Positions 25,263-33,148 of a stretch of 64,000 bases of DNA are shown one piece after another. The translations under genes and the position numbers were made by a program. This DNA is from an uncultured Pedobacter sp. (GTDB lineage Bacteria; Bacteroidota; Bacteroidia; Sphingobacteriales; Sphingobacteriaceae), in NCBI RefSeq assembly GCF_946479715.1, contig NZ_CAMLHF010000003.1:1-64000 (forward strand), given 5' to 3'. The stretch's first letter is position 1. Every line of letters starts with the position of its first letter. A model generated the notes under the pieces. The model worked only from the letters and a program-made list of their open reading frames with translations, did no database searches and was not told where the DNA came from.

Positions 25263-26447
25263 ATGGAGACATTCCCCAAAAAATCATTGAATTTTGATGA
25301 TACTGAAGTTGCTTTCCGCAACAAATCTAACTCTGAATTAAACGCCGCCTATTGGCTTTTTAAAATAATAAGCAGTAATTTCTTAACTAAAGTTGGCCCT
25401 CCGGTTACCAATTTCTTTTTAAACATTGGCTTACCAATTAAGGGTATTATTAAAGCTACCATTTTTAAACACTTTTGCGGAGGCGAAACCATTGCTGAAT
25501 GCGCAGAAACAATTACGCAGCTTCATTCAGGTAAAGTAGGCACCATTCTGGATTATTCGGTTGAGGGTGAAGATGAAGAAGCTGTTTTTGATTTTACCTG
25601 CGAAGAGATTATAAGAACTATTGATGAGGCTGCTAAAGACAAACGTATTCCAATTACCGTATTTAAGGTTACAGGTATTGGCCGTTTTGCTTTGCTGGAG
25701 AAGTTAGATGCAAAACAAACATTAACACCAGCCGAAGAAGCTGAATATGAAAAAGTAAAGCAACGTTGCGAAAAGATCTGCAGAACTGCCTTTGATAAAA
25801 AGGTACCTGTAATGATTGATGCCGAAGAAACATGGATCCAGAAAACAATTGATGAGCTTGCAGTAGAGATGATGCGTTTGTTTAATAAAGAAACCATTAT
25901 TGTTTATAACACTTATCAGATGTACCGTCATGATAAACTTGCTGATTTAAAAGCGGATCACCTTATTGCAAAGGCTGCCGGTTATATTTTAGGCGTTAAA
26001 ATGGTTAGAGGTGCTTACATGGAAAAGGAACGTAAAAGAGCAGAGGAAATGGGTTATCCATCACCAATACAACCTACCAAAGAAGCATCTGATACTGATT
26101 ATGACGAGTCATTAAGATATTGCATGGCTCATATTGATGAAATCGCTTTTGTTTGCGGAACTCATAACGAAGAAAGCTGCAGGTTATTAGCAGAGTTGCT
26201 TGATAAAAATAAGATCGCCCACAATCATCCTCATGTTTATTTTGCCCAGTTATTGGGAATGAGTGATAATTTAAGCTTTAACTTATCGGATGCTGGTTAT
26301 AACGTAGCCAAATACGTGCCTTACGGACCGGTTAAAGCCGTGATGCCGTATCTATTCAGAAGAGCTCAGGAAAATACTTCAATAGCCGGACAAACGAGCC
26401 GCGAGCTTGGGTTAATTATGAAGGAAAAGAAAAGAAGAAGATTATAA
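25263..26447 (+). CDS. Proline dehydrogenase
   Basis: The 394-residue monofunctional proline dehydrogenase (PRODH barrel) has the FAD and proline-binding segments KMVRGAYMEKERKRAEEMGYP and, near the C-terminus, YVPYGPVKAVMPYLFRRAQENTS, whose paired Arg residues hold the proline carboxylate. It oxidises proline to pyrroline-5-carboxylate and passes electrons to quinone; the membrane association is peripheral. The P5C dehydrogenase is not nearby. The N-terminal 80 residues are helical as in eukaryote-like PRODH. The gene ends just before a 24-base inverted repeat that may act as terminator. Confidence 0.92.
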   Translation: METFPKKSLNFDDTEVAFRNKSNSELNAAYWLFKIISSNFLTKVGPPVTNFFLNIGLPIKGIIKATIFKHFCGGETIAECAETITQLHSGKVGTILDYSVEGEDEEAVFDFTCEEIIRTIDEAAKDKRIPITVFKVTGIGRFALLEKLDAKQTLTPAEEAEYEKVKQRCEKICRTAFDKKVPVMIDAEETWIQKTIDELAVEMMRLFNKETIIVYNTYQMYRHDKLADLKADHLIAKAAGYILGVKMVRGAYMEKERKRAEEMGYPSPIQPTKEASDTDYDESLRYCMAHIDEIAFVCGTHNEESCRLLAELLDKNKIAHNHPHVYFAQLLGMSDNLSFNLSDAGYNVAKYVPYGPVKAVMPYLFRRAQENTSIAGQTSRELGLIMKEKKRRRL

Positions 26448-26449
26448 GT

Positions 26450-26542
26450 CGTCATCTCGACGATAGGAGAGATACCTTGACCATGAAGTAGCTGCATAGC
26501 AAATAGCATAAGCAAGAGATCTCTCCTATCGTCGAGATGACG
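26450..26542. repeat. Long inverted repeat, family member A
   Basis: Two perfectly complementary 24-base arms (26450-26473 and 26519-26542) flank a 45-base loop. The arms start CGTCATCTCGA and end GAGAGAT, shared with the repeat at 38044-38130. The element lies between the convergent proline dehydrogenase and CDGSH genes. It resembles dispersed REP-like palindromes and may also terminate transcription from both sides. Confidence 0.85.
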
Positions 26543-26563
26543 AGGTGGTTAATTAAACTTTAA

Positions 26564-26788
26564 TTAAACCTTTTTAGGAGGAAGATCAAAGGCTACAGCC
26601 TCATGTTCGAAATGACCATTATGAGAACCATCACAAAATGGTTTATTTTTTGAAAGTCCACAGCGGCAAATTGATAGTGTAGTTCTACCCTGTAATCCGT
26701 ACACTTCGCCATTCCTGTCAACGATTTCAAAATCGCCTTCTATCTTTACCGACCCGTTATTGTTAATTGTAAGCTTCGTTTTTGACAT
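26564..26788 (-). CDS. CDGSH iron-sulfur domain protein
   Basis: The 74-residue protein carries the full CDGSH motif C-x-C-x2-S-x3-P-x-C-D-G-S-H (CRCGLSKNKPFCDGSH), which binds a redox-active [2Fe-2S] cluster through three Cys and one His. The preceding YGLQGRTTLSI strand fits the family fold. The protein is cytoplasmic, with no signal. Roles in iron-sulfur or redox handling are inferred from relatives such as mitoNEET; no partner gene is adjacent. Confidence 0.93.
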   Translation of the reverse strand: MSKTKLTINNNGSVKIEGDFEIVDRNGEVYGLQGRTTLSICRCGLSKNKPFCDGSHNGHFEHEAVAFDLPPKKV

Positions 26789-26805
26789 CTATTTTTAATT
26801 TTGGC

Positions 26806-26837
26806 CAAAGCTAAAACAAAGTGAACAGACCGGACAA
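26806..26837 (-). promoter_or_regulatory. Candidate promoter of the CDGSH gene
   Basis: On the minus strand TTG (26835-26837), 21 bases, then TAGCTTTG (26806-26813) precedes the ATG by 17 bases. The spacer is at the long end of the usual range. Confidence 0.45.
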
Positions 26838-26866
26838 GATCATTTCAATTTAGAAACGTTCTCTGT

Positions 26867-27367
26867 TTAATCCATCGCTGGCATACCCATCTCAACCCAC
26901 TCCTCTTTTGATGGACCATATAATCCGGGAACCGGTAAACCCAGCATCCTCATAATTACGGTCATCTGGCCACGGTGATGACTCTGATGCGAAACCAATA
27001 CCCTTAAGATTTTACCCTTCTCCCAGGCCTCGCCATACATGGGTACTTTTTCTGACAAAGACGAATCTGTCCATTTTAAATGAACTGCCCTGCTAAGTAA
27101 CGTGCTGTAATTGTTGTAAACTTCTATCAAAGCATCCATACTTTCCGGTGCTGGTTCATGTTCCAGGGTATCCTGCTCCAACAAACCTGCGCGGGTACCC
27201 ATCTCTGTAATGGTTTGGGTTAGGTGCCAGGCAAGTCGTTGCAAGGAACGTACATTTTCATGGATCTTTTCTTTACTAGTTTCTGAAGTAACTAAAGAAA
27301 AAACCTTTGCAGTGCCTTCGGATTCGTATTTCCAGTCGGCCAGAAAATCATTAATACTACGGTACAT
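26867..27367 (-). CDS. DinB family protein
   Basis: The 166-residue four-helix-bundle protein has the metal-site His pattern of DinB/YfiT proteins: LAWHLTQ near residue 46 and VSHQSHHRGQMTVIMRMLGLPVP near residue 132. Family members include metal-dependent thiol transferases and DNA-damage-induced proteins of unknown reaction. The protein is cytoplasmic. It stands alone, and the gap to the GT2 gene upstream (27368-27442) holds no visible regulatory site. Confidence 0.85.
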   Translation of the reverse strand: MYRSINDFLADWKYESEGTAKVFSLVTSETSKEKIHENVRSLQRLAWHLTQTITEMGTRAGLLEQDTLEHEPAPESMDALIEVYNNYSTLLSRAVHLKWTDSSLSEKVPMYGEAWEKGKILRVLVSHQSHHRGQMTVIMRMLGLPVPGLYGPSKEEWVEMGMPAMD

Positions 27368-27442
27368 TTAATTTTATATTGGTGATGAAAACGAATATAA
27401 GTATTGTCTGTACTATTGGGCAATTATGTTTATAATTTTCTT

Positions 27443-28411
27443 TTAGGAGACGGTATCTCTTAACAATTTGGCCTTGGCTGGAGCGTAATAATATTTAAAC
27501 CAAAGCTTATCTCCTAAATAAAGTGTAAAGCCAAGCGGGAGCGAGAGTAAAACAAGCGCCTTACCCCATCCGGTTCCTATGCTATTATATTGACGCAAAA
27601 AGGATGCAGAATGCATTCCATAACGGGAGAGCTGAGCGGCTCTTTTAAAAAAGAATACGGGCGAGCTGAAAAACCAATGTGGCAGGTCTTCATTCACTAC
27701 ATCAACATCACACATAATTAAGCCTTTGGCATTTCGGATTCTGTTTGCCTTGCCACTCAGGTTGCCAAAACCAGAGCCGGTTGGCATAAAATAAGTTAAC
27801 ACTACAGTATTGATGCAGATGTACTTGTATTGGCGACCCAACCTATTCCAGATATAGCTTTCGGGTACAAATTTATAGCCATCGGCCTCGGGATATGGAT
27901 TCTTTTTCAGCAATGCAGTACGCATTAAGCCAAATTTATCGCCTTGTATTTTATATTTAAACTGAAATTCCCCTCCTGTAATGGTAATGTGATCAGCAGG
28001 AAATAAATCGCCGACAATCTGTTTTGTAGCTGAATCTTCTACTAAAGCACAAACACACCAATACTTGTCTCTTACATCGGGCGAGAGGCTTTCCCACTCA
28101 TTAACCAAAGTTTTAAGGCCATCGTCGCAAAGGGCATCATCGGAATCAAGTATCGCACACATTTCGCCGCTTGCAAGCTTTACTCCCTGATTCACGGCAG
28201 AGGGCTTGCCTCCGTTGGGCTTTTGATAATAATTAATATTTAAAGGCGATTCACGCTGCCATGCCGATACGGTTTCTGCTGTATTATCTGTAGAACCATC
28301 ATCAACAATAATCCACTCAAAATTTTTAAAGGACTGTTTGCTCAACGATTCATAACAACGATGAAGCGTTTCAGCACGATTATAGGCAGGAGTGATAATC
28401 GATATAAACAT
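27443..28411 (-). CDS. Family 2 glycosyltransferase
   Basis: The protein has 322 residues. A GT-A domain shows SIITPAYNRAETLHRCYESL, WIIVDDGSTDNTAETV, GGKPSAVNQGVKLASGEMCAILDSDD with the DxD motif, and a weak hydrophobic segment near the C-terminus (about 285-303). The donor and acceptor cannot be told from sequence; cell-envelope or exopolysaccharide glycans are likely. No other glycan-assembly genes adjoin it. The 179 bases upstream hold only a hairpin (28547-28583). Confidence 0.87.
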   Translation of the reverse strand: MFISIITPAYNRAETLHRCYESLSKQSFKNFEWIIVDDGSTDNTAETVSAWQRESPLNINYYQKPNGGKPSAVNQGVKLASGEMCAILDSDDALCDDGLKTLVNEWESLSPDVRDKYWCVCALVEDSATKQIVGDLFPADHITITGGEFQFKYKIQGDKFGLMRTALLKKNPYPEADGYKFVPESYIWNRLGRQYKYICINTVVLTYFMPTGSGFGNLSGKANRIRNAKGLIMCDVDVVNEDLPHWFFSSPVFFFKRAAQLSRYGMHSASFLRQYNSIGTGWGKALVLLSLPLGFTLYLGDKLWFKYYYAPAKAKLLRDTVS

Positions 28412-28546
28412 AGCTATGCTAATAAATTAAAATATGGTGGTTCGTATGGTTCTGATAAATGCTTGTTACGAGGTTATCGTGACGAGCTAATCCCTGTATT
28501 ATCAGTGAGTTGAAATTAGTAAAAAACTAATTGATATACAAGTAAT

Positions 28547-28583
28547 ATTAATGCAGCCATGCTCCTGCCATAGCTGCATTAAT
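28547..28583 (-). terminator. Hairpin after the DJ-1/PfpI gene, possible terminator
   Basis: Arms ATTAATGCAGC and GCTGCATTAAT are perfectly complementary, with three more pairs after one mismatch. The hairpin lies 8 bases after the stop of the minus-strand gene. It lacks a strong T run, so termination is only possible, not certain. Confidence 0.45.
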
Positions 28584-28590
28584 AGGAGAT

Positions 28591-29367
28591 TTATTTTGAA
28601 AGTAATGCCAAAACCGCTTCGCCAACTGCATGTGCAGACTGAGGGTTTTGTCCGGTAACCAATCGCTGATCAGTTACAACATGTTCTTGCCATGGAGCTG
28701 CTTTTTCATAAATACCACCCCGCTCAATCAACTTATCTTCCAATAAAAAAGGAACAACTTTATCCAATTTAACGGCTACCTCTTCCTCATTGGTAAAGCC
28801 GTTCACTTTTTTGCCGGTTATCAGGTACTTGCCATCGCTCAATTTAATGTTCACAATCCCTGCAGGACCATGACAAACTGCACTTACAATACCGTTGTTT
28901 TCATATATTTTAGTGGCTATTGCCGAGATTTCTTCATTATCTGGAAAATCCCAAACCGCTCCATGGCCACCTGCATAATAAATAGCTGCATATTCTTCAG
29001 GATTTACCTCGGCAGGCTTTAAGCTATGATTGATTTTATTGTGATAGTATTGGTCGTCCCAGAATTCCTTATTTACTGCATCACTTAAGTCCAGGCCATC
29101 AACCGGAGGCTGGCCTCCCTTTGGGCTAACAAAGTCTATTTCATAGCCGGCGTCTTTCAATACTTTCCAGGCATGGGTTACTTCGCCCAAATAATAACCT
29201 GTTGGCTCACTTGTGTTTCCTTTTTTATCGTGGCTGGTAACCACAAACAGAATTTTCTTTTTCATAGTAGTTGTTTTAATTGTTGGCTGTGCCGCTGCTG
29301 ACAAGGTTAGAGATATTAAAGTGGCACACGCGGCAAGTGCCATTATTCCTTTTTTGATCAAATTCAT
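28591..29367 (-). CDS. Exported DJ-1/PfpI family protein
   Basis: The 258-residue protein has a signal peptide (about 1-27, ending SAAAQ), then a class I glutamine-amidotransferase-like fold. The nucleophile-elbow cysteine is in AVCHGPAGIVN (Cys about 163), preceded by YYAGGHGAVWDFPD. This is the Hsp31/glyoxalase III-like branch: chaperones, deglycase or glyoxalase enzymes and stress proteins. An export signal on this family is less usual, but common in Bacteroidota. An internal ATG (MKKKILFVV, about residue 35) could give a cytoplasmic form. It lies head-to-tail after the Crp-type regulator gene (93 bases), which may control it (inference). Confidence 0.85.
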   Translation of the reverse strand: MNLIKKGIMALAACATLISLTLSAAAQPTIKTTTMKKKILFVVTSHDKKGNTSEPTGYYLGEVTHAWKVLKDAGYEIDFVSPKGGQPPVDGLDLSDAVNKEFWDDQYYHNKINHSLKPAEVNPEEYAAIYYAGGHGAVWDFPDNEEISAIATKIYENNGIVSAVCHGPAGIVNIKLSDGKYLITGKKVNGFTNEEEVAVKLDKVVPFLLEDKLIERGGIYEKAAPWQEHVVTDQRLVTGQNPQSAHAVGEAVLALLSK

Positions 29368-29460
29368 TTATATGAGATAAAATATAATGATGCAAAGTTG
29401 GAGCAATAATACAACAGCAAAAAGGATGCTAATCACAAAATATGTGTGATTACACGCACA

Positions 29461-30027
29461 TTATGGGTGGCTTAACCGGCTTAGGGTTTCTCTGGAAACC
29501 CCTAAATAAGATGCCAATAAAGTTTTAGGAAGGCGTTGGAGTAATTTTGGATTCAGTTTAAAAAGACGGTTATATCTTTCCTGAGGATTTTTATTGAGCA
29601 GCAGCAAGATACGTTGTTGCAGTGCTACATACCCCACATTGGATTTTTTACGAAAGAAATTGGCAATGCTATGTAATTCGTTGCAGAGCTTTTCCTTATT
29701 GTCTCTTGATAGAACAAGTAATTCACAATCTTCTATACAATCTATGGCTATTGTTGCCGGGGTGCAATTCATGTAAGCCTGAAAATCGGTGATCCACCAA
29801 TCTTCCATAGCAAACTGAAGGATGTGTATCTTCCCGTCTTCATCTGTATGATACGCTTTAAGCAATCCTTTTACTACCCAATACTCGTTATGGACTTCGC
29901 TGTCTTCCTGCACCAGGAATTGATGTTTCTTAAGCTTTTTACTGCTGAACATTGAAGACACATATTCGAATTCGGCATCGGTTAACGGAGTGATTGTTTC
30001 TATATGTTGCTTTAAAGCGCTATTCAT
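29461..30027 (-). CDS. Crp/Fnr-type transcriptional regulator
   Basis: The 188-residue protein has an N-terminal cyclic-nucleotide-binding-like beta roll (about 25-115; EYWVVKGLLKAYHTDEDGKIHILQFA), a long connecting helix, and a short C-terminal winged-helix ending KTLLASYLGVSRETLSRLSHP. There is no Cys cluster, so it is not an oxygen-sensing Fnr. It matches the many small Crp-like regulators of Bacteroidota that sit beside stress or detoxification genes. The DJ-1/PfpI gene follows in the same direction. A TAGATTTG box lies at 30053-30060, about 25 bases before the ATG. Confidence 0.87.
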   Translation of the reverse strand: MNSALKQHIETITPLTDAEFEYVSSMFSSKKLKKHQFLVQEDSEVHNEYWVVKGLLKAYHTDEDGKIHILQFAMEDWWITDFQAYMNCTPATIAIDCIEDCELLVLSRDNKEKLCNELHSIANFFRKKSNVGYVALQQRILLLLNKNPQERYNRLFKLNPKLLQRLPKTLLASYLGVSRETLSRLSHP

Positions 30028-30052
30028 TATAAGAAGAGGTTTTGAAGGAAAA

Positions 30053-30060
30053 CAAATCTA
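30053..30060 (-). promoter_or_regulatory. Candidate -7 box of the Crp-type regulator gene
   Basis: The minus strand reads TAGATTTG. No TTG is visible at the -33 position, so this rests on the -7 match and suitable distance alone. Confidence 0.35.
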
Positions 30061-30127
30061 TTTACTTTTTTTGAATTTCTGCTCTGGCATGAAAGTAGTA
30101 CTATCATTTGTACTAAACTAAAAAGGA

Positions 30128-30679
30128 ATGAATTTACCATCGTTTAAGCGGATCAATTTTAAAAAAGTAAAAACCGATATTCAGGGAAGTTTTAAACAAC
30201 TTGCGGCAGGTGGCTTTAAGCAGATTTTTAATCAGATTGATCAGCTGAACATCAAAAAAGGTGTTGATGCCATGGGGATTGATAAGTTTACCAATCAATG
30301 CGCTTTATTGGCAGCAGGCTCCGGATTAATTACCGGAGTAGGTGGTGTTGGAACCATGCTTATTGGTACACCGCTGGATGTGATTAATATTATCACTCAG
30401 CAATTTAGGGTTACTCTGGCCATTTCTTACCACAATACGGGTAAATATAAAATCAGTTTTGACGACTTTTTTAAGATTGTCGCTTCATCTGTTAAGGCCG
30501 ATGCCAAATTGGCCATCAGCAAAAACATTATGGAAGAGGTTGCGGAGAAAATCCTGATGAATTTAGGATCTAAATTAAGCCGACGTTTAGTACCTGTTGC
30601 AGGTGGTGTTATTGGCGGTACTATCAATTATTTGTTTATTAAAGGTTTAGCTAACGAATTGAGGAAGAAGGGTACTTAA
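30128..30679 (+). CDS. EcsC-like protein
   Basis: The protein has 183 residues. It has amphipathic helices and two glycine-rich hydrophobic stretches (about 60-85, AAGSGLITGVGGVGTMLIG; about 155-172, VPVAGGVIGGTINYLFI), the pattern of EcsC-family proteins that associate with membranes. EcsC relatives accompany ABC exporters or proteases in Firmicutes, but none is adjacent here. Assignment is by overall pattern only, and a specific function is not known. The upstream TATCATTTG has one base too many between TA and TTTG to match the promoter consensus. Confidence 0.6.
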   Translation: MNLPSFKRINFKKVKTDIQGSFKQLAAGGFKQIFNQIDQLNIKKGVDAMGIDKFTNQCALLAAGSGLITGVGGVGTMLIGTPLDVINIITQQFRVTLAISYHNTGKYKISFDDFFKIVASSVKADAKLAISKNIMEEVAEKILMNLGSKLSRRLVPVAGGVIGGTINYLFIKGLANELRKKGT

Positions 30680-30736
30680 ATCTGACTACAACAACAGTAG
30701 ATTCGGCTACATACTGCTACTTTATCCTGCAGATCT

Positions 30737-30764
30737 TTGGAGTGTCAATAAAATTATACTCCAA
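30737..30764. promoter_or_regulatory. Inverted repeat at the start of the reductase gene
   Basis: TTGGAGT (30737-30743) and ACTCCAA (30758-30764) are perfect 7-base arms 14 bases apart. The right arm touches the ATG at 30764, so this is either an operator for the downstream AraC regulator or an mRNA hairpin hiding the start. Confidence 0.4.
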
Positions 30765-31657
30765 TGAAAATAACAATTACAGGTTCCTTAGGTCACATTA
30801 GCAGACCATTAACCAAAACACTAGTAGAACAAGGTCACGAGGTTACAGTAATAAGCAGTAACCCGGACAAAAAAACCGAGATAGGGGCTTTAGGTGCAAT
30901 ACCCGCCATAGGCGCTTTAGAAGATGTAAACTTTTTGACAGAAACCTTTACCGGCGCAGATGCAGCATATACCATGGTGCCACCCAACAATTACTTTGAC
31001 CATAGCCTCGATCTTCTTGCTTACTATCGCCAACTTGGACAAAATTATGCCAATGCTATTGAGGGATCTGGCGTAACGCGTGTAGTTAACTTGAGTACCA
31101 TTGGTGCCCATTTAGAGAAAGGTTCAGGAATTCTGATCGGTGCACACAACGTTGAAGGTATCCTTAATGGGTTGTCGCCAGAAGTATCCATTACCCATAT
31201 CCGTCCTACATCTTTCTTTTATAACCTATACGGCTATACAGATATGATCAAAAACGGGGGCTTTATAGCGGCAAACTACGGTGCAGAAAGTATTATTCCA
31301 TGGGTTTCACCGATAGACATTGCCTCGGCGGTTGCAGAGGAATTAGAGACACCATTTACCGGCAGAAAAGTACGTTATGTAGCCAGCGAAGAACTTACAG
31401 GCAACGAAACTGCACGTATTTTAGGCGCTGCTATAGGTAAGCCTGATTTGAAATGGGTGATCATTTCTGATGAAGAAACACAAAGCAGTTTGGTGTCAAT
31501 TGGAATGAACCCCCGCATTGCAGCCGGCCTGGTTGAAATGTATGCAAGTTTGCACAACGGTTTGTTGGCAGAAGATTATAACCGCAATAAACCGGCAGTT
31601 ATGGGAAAAGTAAAACTGAGTGACTTTGCAAAAGAATTTGCCACAGCCTTTAACTAA
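30764..31657 (+). CDS. NmrA-type NAD(P)-binding reductase
   Basis: The protein has 297 residues. The N-terminal Rossmann fold TGSLGHISRPLTKTLVEQGHEV (Gly-rich loop), VNLSTIGAH and a long C-terminal substrate region match atypical short-chain dehydrogenases of the NmrA/azoreductase-like group. These bind NADP(H) and act as reductases or redox sensors. The protein is cytoplasmic. An AraC-type regulator gene follows 18 bases downstream, and the two probably form one autoregulated unit. The substrate is unknown. Confidence 0.82.
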   Translation: MKITITGSLGHISRPLTKTLVEQGHEVTVISSNPDKKTEIGALGAIPAIGALEDVNFLTETFTGADAAYTMVPPNNYFDHSLDLLAYYRQLGQNYANAIEGSGVTRVVNLSTIGAHLEKGSGILIGAHNVEGILNGLSPEVSITHIRPTSFFYNLYGYTDMIKNGGFIAANYGAESIIPWVSPIDIASAVAEELETPFTGRKVRYVASEELTGNETARILGAAIGKPDLKWVIISDEETQSSLVSIGMNPRIAAGLVEMYASLHNGLLAEDYNRNKPAVMGKVKLSDFAKEFATAFN

Positions 31658-31675
31658 AAATGATTAATTTGTGAT

Positions 31676-32596
31676 ATGGCAATTACAGCACCGCATAGGT
31701 TTAAAACGATCAGCGAATTTCATAAGTTCAGGGAACTACCTAAGCCAGAACATCCGCTGATTAGCGTAATTAACGTAGAGGCTATATCGCGTTTGCAGGA
31801 CAGTGAACCGGTTAGTCTGGTACTTGATTTTTACTGTATTGCACTAAAAAGAAATTTTAATGGCAAAATGAAATACGGCCAGCAGGCTTATGATTTTGAT
31901 GAAGGCATTATGACTTTTATGTCGCCGGGCCAGGTTTTCAGTATTGAGGTGAACAATAACGAGAAATTGAAACATTCGGGATGGATACTTTATATCCATC
32001 CCGATTTTCTTTGGAACACCCCACTGGCCAGAAAAATAAAGGAATATGAATACTTTGATTATTCGGTACATGAAGCACTGTTTCTATCTGAAAAAGAAGA
32101 GGAAATGATTGCCGCCATTATGTTAAACATTGAGCAGGAGTATCGTGCCAATATAGACAAGTTCAGTCAGGACCTTATTGCGGCTCAACTGGAGTTATTA
32201 CTAACCTATGCGGGAAGGTTTTACCACCGGCAGTTCCTTACCAGAAAAATAAGCAACCATAAAACCCTGAACAAGCTGGAAGACCTGCTTACCATATATT
32301 TTAACAGCGATGATCTGATAAAAAGAGGCCTGCCTACTGTAGCTTACATTGCTGACACACTAAATGTATCGCCCAGTTATTTAAGCGGGCTACTTAAAAC
32401 ACTGACGGGTCAAAGTACCCAGCAACATATACATGAAAAACTGATTGAAAAAGCAAAAGAAAGATTATCTACCACAACTTTATCTGTAAGTGAAATTGCC
32501 TACACCCTAGGTTTTGAGCATTCACAGTCATTTAGTAAATTATTTAAAAAGAAAACTAATCTTTCGCCATTAGCGTTCAGAAATACATTTATTTAA
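31676..32596 (+). CDS. AraC-type transcriptional regulator
   Basis: The protein has 306 residues. The N-terminal cupin-like ligand domain (about 1-180) has FMSPGQVFSIE. The C-terminal double helix-turn-helix (about 205-303) has the family signature in VAYIADTLNVSPSYLSGLLKTLTG and SVSEIAYTLGFEHSQSFSKLFKKKTNLSP. It is encoded directly behind the NmrA-type reductase and probably regulates it. Its ligand is unknown. Confidence 0.9.
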   Translation: MAITAPHRFKTISEFHKFRELPKPEHPLISVINVEAISRLQDSEPVSLVLDFYCIALKRNFNGKMKYGQQAYDFDEGIMTFMSPGQVFSIEVNNNEKLKHSGWILYIHPDFLWNTPLARKIKEYEYFDYSVHEALFLSEKEEEMIAAIMLNIEQEYRANIDKFSQDLIAAQLELLLTYAGRFYHRQFLTRKISNHKTLNKLEDLLTIYFNSDDLIKRGLPTVAYIADTLNVSPSYLSGLLKTLTGQSTQQHIHEKLIEKAKERLSTTTLSVSEIAYTLGFEHSQSFSKLFKKKTNLSPLAFRNTFI

Positions 32597-32689
32597 CTAA
32601 ATTGTCCATCAACTTATTGTTAGCTTGGCACAGTTGATGCTTCTATCTAAGGCATAGAAATGGCTCTTAATTGATAAATAAATACATAT

Positions 32690-33148
32690 ATGTTAATAAT
32701 CAATAGTTTTGAAGAATATAAATCACATTTAGGCAAGGAGTTAGGTATTTCTAATTGGCATAAAATAGATCAGGAACAGATTAATAAATTTGCTGATGCA
32801 ACACTGGATCACCAATGGATCCATGTGGATAAAGAAAAAGCAGAAAGTGAGGGGCCTTTTAAAGCGACCATTGCACATGGGTATTTAACCTTATCATTAA
32901 TTCCATACTTATGGAAACAGATTGCCGATGTTCGCAACATTAAAATGGAAATAAACTACGGTATTGAGTCTTTTAGATTTGGCCAGGCTGTTTTAGTTGA
33001 CAGTGAGGTACAACTAAAGGCTAAGCTTAATTCCATAGCAAACTTAAGAGGTGTTACCAAAGTTGTTATTGAAGCTACGCTTATCATTAAAGATCAACCA
33101 AAACCGGCTTACACCGGGAATGTGGTATTCCTGTATCATTTTATATAA
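32690..33148 (+). CDS. MaoC-like (R)-enoyl-CoA hydratase
   Basis: The 152-residue single hot-dog domain has the catalytic hydratase-2 motif: D and H in FADATLDHQWIHVD (Asp and His of the MaoC dyad), followed by GPFKATIAHGYLTLSLIPYL. It hydrates trans-2-enoyl-CoA or a related thioester. Such stand-alone proteins are widespread and often not tied to a pathway. The 3' end overlaps the convergent monooxygenase gene by 13 bases. Upstream, 32607-32639 contains an imperfectly spaced inverted repeat CATCAACT / AGTTGATG. Confidence 0.88.
   Translation: MLIINSFEEYKSHLGKELGISNWHKIDQEQINKFADATLDHQWIHVDKEKAESEGPFKATIAHGYLTLSLIPYLWKQIADVRNIKMEINYGIESFRFGQAVLVDSEVQLKAKLNSIANLRGVTKVVIEATLIIKDQPKPAYTGNVVFLYHFI

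Noticed and set aside
30100..30112. TATCATTTG and similar near-matches (also TAATATTTG near 60323) as promoters
   Set aside because: The spacing between TA and TTTG is three bases instead of two, and no TTG lies at the -33 distance.
32607..32639. CATCAACT / AGTTGATG inverted repeat before the MaoC gene
   Set aside because: The 17-base loop and lack of a T run make it a poor terminator, and a single occurrence does not support an operator.
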